12,460 nt of DNA, taken from Deltaproteobacteria bacterium. GTDB taxonomy: Bacteria > Desulfobacterota > Syntrophia > Syntrophales > UBA5619. Under the pieces are notes generated by a model. That model worked only from the letters and a program-made list of their open reading frames with translations. It ran no database searches and was not told the DNA's origin. A program made the position numbers and the translations under genes. Of the stretch, positions 6,634 to 12,314 are shown piece after piece. The stretch covers positions 1 to 12,460 of the forward strand of contig JAPLJW010000243.1 in the NCBI GenBank assembly GCA_026388365.1, read 5' to 3'. Position 1 is the stretch's first letter; each line of letters starts with the position of its first letter.

Positions 6634-7113
6634 ATGGAAATGATATTTAATATCGTGATGGGGCTTTTCATCCTCTTTTACCTTGTTCTCGCCTTTTTTC
6701 TGAAAAAGGAATCCCTGACGGGAGACGCTCTGGGTGCGGGGGGCTTTCCCATGATACTGGGCATCATCGGGCTTGCCATGCTGGTGTTTATCACTGCAAA
6801 AATTGCGAAAGACAAAACAAAAATCCCTATTCCCCTGTTGAACTTGAAATCAGTAGCTGGAAGGCTGCTGGCGCTCAATGTCGTCATTCTCTCGGCATAC
6901 CTGCTTTTGATGGACATCATCGGCTTTGCCTTGTCAACCCTTCTGTTTCTTTTCGGAAGCGCCAGGGGCATGGGATATAAAAAGACAGTCGTGCTATCCC
7001 TGTTCTCCCTTCTCTTGACGGTGATTCTCGTGGTCACTTTCGGGAAGTTATTCTTTGTACCGCTGCCGAGGGGCATCGGGGTATTCAGGGAATTGAGCTA
7101 CTTCATCTACTGA
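6634..7113 (+). CDS. tctB: Tripartite tricarboxylate transporter, small membrane subunit (TctB)
   Basis: 159 residues with about four hydrophobic segments: residues roughly 5-23, 37-54, 75-92 and 95-145 (probably two helices in the last block). The pattern of an early helix, then an ALGAGGFPMILG stretch before the second helix, is typical of TctB, the poorly conserved small subunit that pairs with TctA in the inner membrane. ATG 6634 has GGGAGG (6617-6622) about 11 bases upstream. It is followed 19 bases later by tctA, so the two are translated from one message. Identification rests on hydrophobicity, that motif and its place between tctC and tctA. Confidence 0.85.
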   Translation: MEMIFNIVMGLFILFYLVLAFFLKKESLTGDALGAGGFPMILGIIGLAMLVFITAKIAKDKTKIPIPLLNLKSVAGRLLALNVVILSAYLLLMDIIGFALSTLLFLFGSARGMGYKKTVVLSLFSLLLTVILVVTFGKLFFVPLPRGIGVFRELSYFIY

Positions 7114-7132
7114 GTCCGGAGGGATATCGCAT

Positions 7133-8620
7133 ATGGACATCTTGATTCAATCCGTCGTGGCCACATGTAGTCCGACCAGTTTTTTGCTGATCTTTGTCGG
7201 GACGATGTTCGGGATGATATGCGGCGCCCTGCCGGGGATCAGTTCATCCATGGCCGTGGTGCTGTCCCTGCCCTTTACATACACCATGGACCCCGTTATT
7301 GCGATCGTCATGCTCGTGGCCGTCTATGTCGGAGGGGCCACCGGCGGCGCCATCTCGGCCATTCTGATCAAAACACCAGGAACGCCGGAGGCCGTTGCGA
7401 CCACCTTTGACGGCTATCCCATGGCCATGAAGGGGCAGGCCGGCATTGCCTTGGGCTTGGCGGTCACTGCCTCTTCCTTTGGCAGCATCTTTTCAGCCTT
7501 TGCCATGCTCCTCTGCGCCCCCCTGCTGGCCATCGTCGCCTTGAAATTCCAGAGCGCCGAGTACTTTGCCCTGGCTCTGATCGGTCTTAGCTGCATTACC
7601 AGCATTGGCTCAAAGAACCAGATGAAGGCCATCCTCTCGGCAATCATGGGCATGATGATTTCAACGGTCGGCATCGACGCCATCAACGGCGTCGAGCGCT
7701 TTTCCTTCGGCCAGCCCTGGCTGCTCAACGGCATCGATTATATTCCGGTGATGATCGGTTTATTTGCCATGGCCGAGGTATTCAAGAACATCGAGGAATT
7801 GCGTCACCAGGACAACACCCTGATCGTCGATTCCAAGGTCAACATGGAGCTGATGAAAATGAGGGATATGCTCAAGATGTGGGCAGTCTTCATCAAATCG
7901 GCGATCATCGGAGTGATCATCGGCATTATCCCGGCGGCTGGCGGAACGATTGCTTCCCTTATCGCCTATGGAGAAACCGTCAGCTCCAGCAAAAATCCAG
8001 AAGAGTTCGGCCATGGGAGGCCGGAGGGTGTCGTTTCCCCGGAGTGCGCCAACAATTCCTGTGTCGGCGGGGCCATGGTTCCCACCATGATCCTGGGAAT
8101 CCCCGGAAGCCCGACAGCCGCGGTTATTCTGGCGGCGTTCATGATCCTGGGACTCAGACCCGGCCCGCTGCTCCTCAGGGAGCAGCCCATTTTGCTCAAT
8201 GCAATCTTCATCAGCCTCATTCTCTCGTCCCTGTGGCTGTTTGTGGGTGGCCGGTATATTACGAGAGAATTCGCGCGCATATTGAAGCTTCCGTACCCGA
8301 TGCTCGGTACGTTGATCACGGCGCTTTGCGTCGTCGGGGCATACTGTCTGAGAAACAGTTTCTACGATGTCATCATCATGTTCATTTTCACCTTTATTGG
8401 ATACTTTTTCGAGAAATTTAAATATTCAACCTCGGCCTTCATTCTGGGGCTGATACTGGGTGACCTCGCGGAAAACTCTCTGAGGAAGCAGATCATCATC
8501 GGAGATGGCAGTTGGATGGGGTTTGTGACACGGCCCATTTCCCTGATAACCATCCTTGCTGCGATCGTTGTTTTTCTTTTACCTGAAATCGTAAAACTCA
8601 GAAAAAAACGGCAAGCGTAG
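7133..8620 (+). CDS. tctA: Tripartite tricarboxylate transporter, large membrane subunit (TctA)
   Basis: 495 residues, a multi-spanning inner-membrane protein of the usual TctA length. Family signatures are strong: GALPGISSSMAVVLSLPFTY near residues 31-50, then GGATGGAISAILIKTPGTPE with the following TFDGYPMA. The second half repeats the pattern with GIIPAAGGTIASLIAYGE, SPECANNSCVGGAMVPTM and ILGIPGSPTAAVIL. TctA forms the ion-coupled path that takes substrate from the binding protein. GGAGGG (7118-7123) precedes ATG 7133. It is the last gene of the prpF-tctCBA unit. No clear terminator follows its TAG; the next strong one is at 8996-9028, after a decayed gene. Confidence 0.95.
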   Translation: MDILIQSVVATCSPTSFLLIFVGTMFGMICGALPGISSSMAVVLSLPFTYTMDPVIAIVMLVAVYVGGATGGAISAILIKTPGTPEAVATTFDGYPMAMKGQAGIALGLAVTASSFGSIFSAFAMLLCAPLLAIVALKFQSAEYFALALIGLSCITSIGSKNQMKAILSAIMGMMISTVGIDAINGVERFSFGQPWLLNGIDYIPVMIGLFAMAEVFKNIEELRHQDNTLIVDSKVNMELMKMRDMLKMWAVFIKSAIIGVIIGIIPAAGGTIASLIAYGETVSSSKNPEEFGHGRPEGVVSPECANNSCVGGAMVPTMILGIPGSPTAAVILAAFMILGLRPGPLLLREQPILLNAIFISLILSSLWLFVGGRYITREFARILKLPYPMLGTLITALCVVGAYCLRNSFYDVIIMFIFTFIGYFFEKFKYSTSAFILGLILGDLAENSLRKQIIIGDGSWMGFVTRPISLITILAAIVVFLLPEIVKLRKKRQA

Positions 8621-8659
8621 CTGTTCAGAGGGAAGTGTACAGATGACAGGTTATGATAG

Positions 8660-8958
8660 AGACGGTTTCCTCCCCGGCATCCTCAAACCACCCCAAAGCA
8701 AGTTCTTATCAGTTTGAGTCCACATTATGATTACTTAAATTTCGTAGGCTGGCTGAGAGCGCGTGTGGTTTGCAATGCTGATGCTTACTCTAATATAGAT
8801 AATCTCACTCCTACAGGCCATTATTATCAAGGTGAAGTTGAAGATTGGACATTTAAAGTCAACCATCGTGTTCCCGAACCCACGACAATGCTTCTTCTTG
8901 GTCTTATTTGACTTTCAGGATGAGCAGAAAGCTTCAGCAAACAACCTCAGTTTACTAG
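8660..8958 (+). pseudogene. Remnant of a PEP-CTERM surface protein with a GEVED-type domain
   Basis: Only the C-terminal end of a larger exported protein remains. It reads a GEVED-like segment (TPTGHYYQGEVEDWTF) and then VPEPTTMLLLGLI, the PEP-CTERM sorting signal recognised by exosortase. The signal is broken twice: TGA at 8909-8911 stands where Gly (GGA) would fit, and a one-base deletion just before 8920 shifts the frame. Allowing for both lesions, the end reads GLIGLSGMSRKLQQ, the expected hydrophobic stretch and basic tail, closing at TAG 8956-8958. The first in-frame stop upstream is at 8657-8659, and the sequence after it does not look like the missing front part, so the 5' end is also lost. 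It is much more AT-rich than the flanking genes. No exosortase gene is in the window. Confidence 0.65.
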
Positions 8959-8995
8959 GGGTTTCATAAAAGATTGTGCTTACCATGTTGATAGC

Positions 8996-9028
8996 AGGCA
9001 GGGTCAATAACGATCCTGCCTTTTATTT
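8996..9028 (+). terminator. Rho-independent terminator
   Basis: AGGCAGGGTC (8996-9005) pairs with GATCCTGCCT (9012-9021) as a 10-bp stem with one G-U pair and a six-base loop, followed by TTTATTTT on the plus strand. It lies 37 bases after the restored stop of the PEP-CTERM remnant, so it was probably that gene's terminator; today it may also stop transcripts running out of tctA. The minus strand has no comparable T-run. Confidence 0.75.
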
Positions 9029-9178
9029 TGGTTTACCAATGAGGGCAGCAAGGAATTCTTTTGGTAAGCTTCACTTCCAATAACATACCGCTGCTGAACA
9101 GTAGTAGGTGGCACCAATAACCGGTGCATTTCATTTTTTCTTCGATCGCTCCTGAGCAGTATGGGTTGAAAGGTACTA
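9029..9178. other. Stretch without a recognisable gene
   Basis: About 150 bases between the terminator and the DUF4143 remnant. A minus-strand frame of about 65 codons crosses it but shows no family pattern and continues only by chance from the end of the remnant. It may hold the eroded C-terminus of that ATPase. No repeat or RNA gene seen. Confidence 0.4.
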
Positions 9179-9674
9179 CCCAGGCGCTTCAACTCCGGCA
9201 AATCAATCCCTCGTCATGGTCTTGCCAGACTTGATCTCGATCGGCATCAGCATGTTTCCCTGCTCGGCAATAAGATCGACCTCATTGCCGTTGCTGTCCC
9301 GCCGGAAAGAGAATGCAGGTCGCTCTCCTCGGTTGAGTTGCGATTTGAACAGTTCTGAAATGATAAACGTCTCAAAAATGTTGCCCCGCAACGGATGAGT
9401 CTCCATCTGTTCCGGCGTCCTGATCCCCAATAACCAAGAAACGAGCCCCGTTCGACATACGCAGGAAATTAGGCGCCAAACCAGGAGGCAGCGGGCAGAT
9501 CCCGGTCGTAGAGAGGCGGATAGCCACCGGTCAGCAGCATGATGTCGGCACTCGTCGGCAGCTTGCCGGTATGCGCAAGTTCCTGTGCGCAAGTTCCTGG
9601 AGTAAAAAAGGGAGCAGTTCAACAAAGGCGGCCCGACCGGCCAGGGATTGGGTTATGTAAAATGTCAAACGTTT
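9179..9674 (-). pseudogene. Broken DUF4143-type ATPase remnant
   Basis: Pieces of one protein appear in order on the minus strand. From about 9660: ITQSLAGRAAFVELLPF, then ELAHTGKLPT, then MLLTGGYPPLYDRDLPA and FPAYVER, followed from about 9451 by TGLVSWLLGIRTPEQ, HPLRGNIFETFIISELFKSQ, RDSNGNEVDLI and MPIEIKSGKTMTRD. This is the middle and C-terminal half of the common AAA-type ATPases with a DUF4143 nuclease-like domain. Lesions: a 14-bp tandem duplication (9572-9599) shifts the frame; TAA at 9469-9471 replaces a residue that is usually Tyr; about 9450 an internal deletion joins YVER to TGLVSW in a different frame; TGA at 9203-9205 interrupts the usual DFFxGL motif (here D-stop-FAGV). The N-terminal P-loop half is missing entirely. 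Non-functional; probably debris of an accessory gene. Confidence 0.75.
9572..9599. repeat. Perfect 14-bp tandem duplication inside the pseudogene
   Basis: TGCGCAAGTTCCTG occurs twice without a gap (9572-9585 and 9586-9599). Removing one copy restores a continuous minus-strand frame VELLPFLLQELAHTGKLPT that fits the DUF4143 ATPase family, so the duplication is the frameshifting event. Slipped-strand replication is the likely cause. Confidence 0.9.
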
Positions 9675-9700
9675 TTACAAATTGCATAAAACCATCTCTA

Positions 9701-10549
9701 CTATTCTGCGGTGATATCGAAGGTTTTTGTGACCTTTGTCCCCTTATCGTCCTCAACGGAAGCGCCGAAGCGAAAGGAGCCCTTCTGGTCCGGCGGGAGG
9801 ACCCAGGAGATCTTTCCCGAACGCTTGTCGATGGTCATGCCCGGCACAAGGGGGGGCTCCAGGCTGAAGGCGACCAGGTCGCCGTCGGGAGCGACACCGA
9901 CCAGTTGCAGCTCAATGGGTTCTCCGGTTTTTCTGGCCTGGCGCATGGTCTTCAGTTCAAGCGACGGGGGGACGCTGTGGATGGCGACCAGCGGACTCTC
10001 CACCGCGAGGCCGTTGGTGCTGCCGTCATTGGGCGTGACGGTGACGGTGATGAGATCCCCTTTTTTGAAGGGCGACAGAATCAAGGTGTCCCCCGTCGCC
10101 TCCTCGATGACCCGGTCATTCACCTTCCATCGATAGGTGTAGATGAGCCGTTCGGGGGCGTTTGGCGCGACTGCGACCTCTGCCTTCAGGGTGTCCATCC
10201 GGGAGGGACGGGGGGGCTGCAGGCTGATGGTCTGAATGAAGGCAAGCCCATTTTCCGGTATCCTGGCATCCGGTGAGGCGGCGGATGCCGGCGATTGGCC
10301 GTTCGCGGTCCTCGTGGTTCCCGTGGACCCGGGTGGGTGCGTCGCTCGCGGCGCTTCTCTCTGAGCGGGTGCAAGCATGAACCAGGCGATGAAAACGATC
10401 AAAATGGCCGCTCCGCCGAAAGTCCAGATCCGCGGGGGCAGAGACGCCGCTCCTTTCCGGATCTTGTCCATCCATCGCGCTTTTGGTGTCGTTTCCTCCA
10501 CCGGTTCCATATATTTTTTAGGTGGTGGATGAGGCATTGTTTTTTTCAT
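9701..10549 (-). CDS. Single-pass membrane protein with Ig/cadherin-like exterior domain, function unknown
   Basis: 282 residues. A proline- and lysine-rich cytoplasmic N-terminus (1-40) is followed by one membrane helix (IWTFGGAAILIVFIAWFMLA, 41-60), a Pro/Thr/Ala-rich linker (61-100) and an extracytoplasmic region. The linker and topology suggest type II orientation with the C-terminus outside the inner membrane. The last about 70 residues have the pattern of a putative-Ig (He_PIG/cadherin-like) repeat: PPLVPGMTIDKRSGKISWVL, then the alternating strands of FRFGASVEDDKGTKVTKTFDI. A preceding section (about 115-190) looks like another beta-sandwich with TYRWKVND. It ends with two stops in a row. 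No Shine-Dalgarno precedes ATG 10549, and the promoter spacing suggests a leaderless message (see promoter). It is transcribed away from the dehydratase gene. No function can be assigned. Confidence 0.78.
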   Translation of the reverse strand: MKKTMPHPPPKKYMEPVEETTPKARWMDKIRKGAASLPPRIWTFGGAAILIVFIAWFMLAPAQREAPRATHPPGSTGTTRTANGQSPASAASPDARIPENGLAFIQTISLQPPRPSRMDTLKAEVAVAPNAPERLIYTYRWKVNDRVIEEATGDTLILSPFKKGDLITVTVTPNDGSTNGLAVESPLVAIHSVPPSLELKTMRQARKTGEPIELQLVGVAPDGDLVAFSLEPPLVPGMTIDKRSGKISWVLPPDQKGSFRFGASVEDDKGTKVTKTFDITAE

Positions 10550-10555
10550 GGCAGC

Positions 10556-10584
10556 AATATAAGCAAAACCAGCCCACGTGTCAA
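10556..10584 (-). promoter_or_regulatory. Near-consensus sigma-70-type promoter for the membrane protein gene
   Basis: On the minus strand TTGACA (10584-10579) and TATATT (10561-10556) are separated by exactly 17 bases. The -10 box ends only 6 bases before the ATG at 10549, so transcription would start at or next to the start codon. That predicts a leaderless or almost leaderless mRNA and agrees with the missing ribosome-binding site. Confidence 0.65.
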
Positions 10585-10587
10585 GGA

Positions 10588-10622
10588 GTCAACAGAGGGG
10601 TGTCAACAGAGGGGTCAACAGA
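10588..10622. repeat. 14-bp tandem repeat, two full copies and a partial third
   Basis: GTCAACAGAGGGGT is repeated exactly at 10588-10601 and 10602-10615, and GTCAACAGA starts again at 10614, two bases earlier than a strict third unit. On the minus strand each copy supplies a TTGAC (-35-like) core directly upstream of the promoter for the membrane protein. The array lies in the 139-base divergent region between that gene and the dehydratase. It could be a regulator binding array or simple slippage; the sequence does not decide. Confidence 0.8.
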
Positions 10623-10688
10623 TATCACCAACACATCCTTGCCGCGGCGGGGGATTTCTGTTATGAGGGCATCGAGGTAAACGCGGAT

Positions 10689-11105
10689 ATGGACATTGAG
10701 GCGCTGATTCCTCACCGGGACCGGATGCGGCTGATCGGCAAGGCGCTGGCCGTCGATGACGACGGGGCGGCGGCCTCGTCCGTCGTTACGGAGGACTGGC
10801 CGCTCTACCGCGACGGGGCCGTCGATGCGCTGGTGACGATTGAGCTCGTCGCTCAGACGGCGGCTCTTCTCGAGGGGTGGAAACGACAGCAATCCAAGCG
10901 GGGCGGGACCAAGGGCTGGCTGGTGGGAATCAAGGGGGCCGATTTCCGTCTGCCGCGCATTCCCCTGTCCGCCACGCTGATCACCGAGGTCCGGAGGGAT
11001 TGCGCCCTGGAAGGCTATGCCGTTTTTGAAGGAACGGTGCGTCTGGGGACGGAGGTGGCGGCCGTCGTCAGTATCCAGGTTTTTCGCCCGGAAGAGGATA
11101 CCTGA
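10689..11105 (+). CDS. ApeP-like hotdog 3-hydroxyacyl-ACP dehydratase
   Basis: 138 residues. The start MDIEALIPHRDRMRLIGKAL matches the FabZ/ApeP entry strand (usually LLPHR.PML), and DALVTIELVAQTAAL (about residues 40-54) matches the long central hotdog helix with its conserved Glu and Gln. The His of the FabZ HFPGxPxxPG motif is absent: the matching place reads YRDGAVDALV, as in the ApeP-like family of aryl polyene clusters. It would dehydrate 3-hydroxyacyl-ACP or bind such a chain; catalytic competence is uncertain. ATG 10689 is chosen because residues upstream in the same frame run through the tandem repeat and have no homology-like character; a GAGG sits about 11 bases upstream. It ends 5 bases before the dehydrogenase start, so the two form an operon with the ACP. 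Confidence 0.78.
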   Translation: MDIEALIPHRDRMRLIGKALAVDDDGAAASSVVTEDWPLYRDGAVDALVTIELVAQTAALLEGWKRQQSKRGGTKGWLVGIKGADFRLPRIPLSATLITEVRRDCALEGYAVFEGTVRLGTEVAAVVSIQVFRPEEDT

Positions 11106-11110
11106 AAGGT

Positions 11111-12277
11111 TTGACCGAAGAGACGATCGACGCCAGGGGACGGATTCCCTATCAAGAGGAACATCGCATATTCCGCCGGACCCTGCAGGCGTTTCTGGCC
11201 GCAGAGGTCATCCCGTTTGCGGAGGCATGGGAAGAGGCCGGGATCGTCCCCCGCAGCGCCTGGAAAAAGATGGGAGAGCAGGGGTTCCTGTGTCCGGATG
11301 TTCCGGAGGCCTACGGAGGGGCGGGGGCGGATTTTCTCTATACGGTCATCGTGGTGGAGGAGATGACGCGCACCAACCACTGCGGACTGTCCGCCCGGTT
11401 GCACAGCAACGTTGTTGTCCCCTATATCACCGCCTTTGCCGCGGAGGAGCAGAAACGGCGCTACCTTCCCCGCTGCGTCTCCGGGGATTGCATCACGGCG
11501 ATCGCCATGTCCGAGCCCCAGGCGGGCAGCGATCTGGCCGCGATCCGGACGACGGCGACTGAAGCGGGGGACGAATTCGTCCTCAACGGCCAGAAGACGT
11601 TCATCAGCAACGCGATCAACGGAGACCTCTTCGTCGTAGCCGCCCGCGATCCGGGGGTGGACAATCCCCATACGGCGATCGATCTGTATCTGCTCGAGGC
11701 GGATACGCCCGGGTTTGTCAAAGGAAATCGGTTGCGCAAGATCGGTTGGCACAGTCAGGACACGGCGGAGCTTTTTTTCACGGATTGCCGGATTCCCCGG
11801 GCCAACCGCCTGGGCGAGAAGGGGACGGGTTTCAAAAAACTCATGCGGAACCTGCAGCCGGAGCGGCTGGTGCTGGCCATCAGCGCCGTGGCAGCAGCGG
11901 AGATGGTTTTCGAAATGACCCTCGCGTACTGCCGGCAGCGGACGGCCTTTGGGAAAAACCTGAGCCGGTTTCAGCATATCCAGTTCGAACTGGTCGAAAT
12001 GGCCACGGAGATCAAACTGGGGCGGACCTTCATCGACCGGCTCGTCTGCGGTCATCTGCAGGGCGGCGATATCGTGACCGAGGTTTCCATGGCCAAGTAC
12101 TGGACGACGGAGATGGCGTTCCGGGTGGCCGATCGCTGCCTGCAGTTGTTCGGCGGCTATGGATATTGTGAGGAATACCCCATTGCCCGGGCGTGGCGGG
12201 ACATCCGCGTGACCCGAATCCTGGGAGGAACAAACGAGATCATGCGGGGGATCATTGCCCGGCATTTGGGCCTGTAA
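11111..12277 (+). CDS. Acyl-CoA dehydrogenase, long-chain (LCAD) type; possibly acyl-ACP dehydrogenase
   Basis: 388 residues, full-length flavin-dependent acyl dehydrogenase. Visible are the entry helix (EEHRIFRRTLQAFLAAEVIP), the FAD/substrate signature AMSEPQAGSD (residues 132-141), WHSQDTAELFFTDCRIP, the CRQRTAFGKNLSRFQ flavin segment and the C-terminal QLFGGYGYCEEYP and GGTNEIMRG. The usual catalytic Glu before GT is Gly372 (ILGGTNEIM); instead Glu251 in LQPERLVLA lies where LCAD and isovaleryl-CoA dehydrogenase carry their base. The enzyme thus belongs to the LCAD/IVD arrangement and should be active in making 2-enoyl thioesters. The start is TTG 11111, 5 bases after the dehydratase stop; no ATG exists near it and the homologous region begins within 20 codons. 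Its neighbours, a dehydratase and an ACP, suggest that it acts on carrier-bound chains, as some biosynthetic homologues do. That is inference. Confidence 0.92.
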   Translation: MTEETIDARGRIPYQEEHRIFRRTLQAFLAAEVIPFAEAWEEAGIVPRSAWKKMGEQGFLCPDVPEAYGGAGADFLYTVIVVEEMTRTNHCGLSARLHSNVVVPYITAFAAEEQKRRYLPRCVSGDCITAIAMSEPQAGSDLAAIRTTATEAGDEFVLNGQKTFISNAINGDLFVVAARDPGVDNPHTAIDLYLLEADTPGFVKGNRLRKIGWHSQDTAELFFTDCRIPRANRLGEKGTGFKKLMRNLQPERLVLAISAVAAAEMVFEMTLAYCRQRTAFGKNLSRFQHIQFELVEMATEIKLGRTFIDRLVCGHLQGGDIVTEVSMAKYWTTEMAFRVADRCLQLFGGYGYCEEYPIARAWRDIRVTRILGGTNEIMRGIIARHLGL

Positions 12278-12314
12278 GCCGGCCGGAAACATCATCATTC
12301 GGAAGAGGTAAAAA

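Noticed and set aside
8714..8911. A complete small secreted protein starting at TTG 8714
   Set aside because: There is no signal peptide or ribosome site, and both the GEVED and PEP-CTERM segments belong at the C-terminus of a much larger protein, so a remnant is more likely.
9004..9201. Minus-strand open frame of about 65 codons
   Set aside because: It overlaps the terminator, has no recognisable motif and lies downstream of a decayed gene.
10588..10622. Possible CRISPR array
   Set aside because: Units are adjacent 14-mers without spacers and there are no cas genes in the window.
10663..10680. Five-codon upstream frame (MRASR) before the dehydratase
   Set aside because: Too short and without a ribosome site; a chance ATG in GC-rich sequence.
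10578..10688. Upstream extension of the dehydratase through the tandem repeat
   Set aside because: The extension is encoded by the 14-bp repeats and carries no hotdog features; homology to FabZ/ApeP begins right after ATG 10689.
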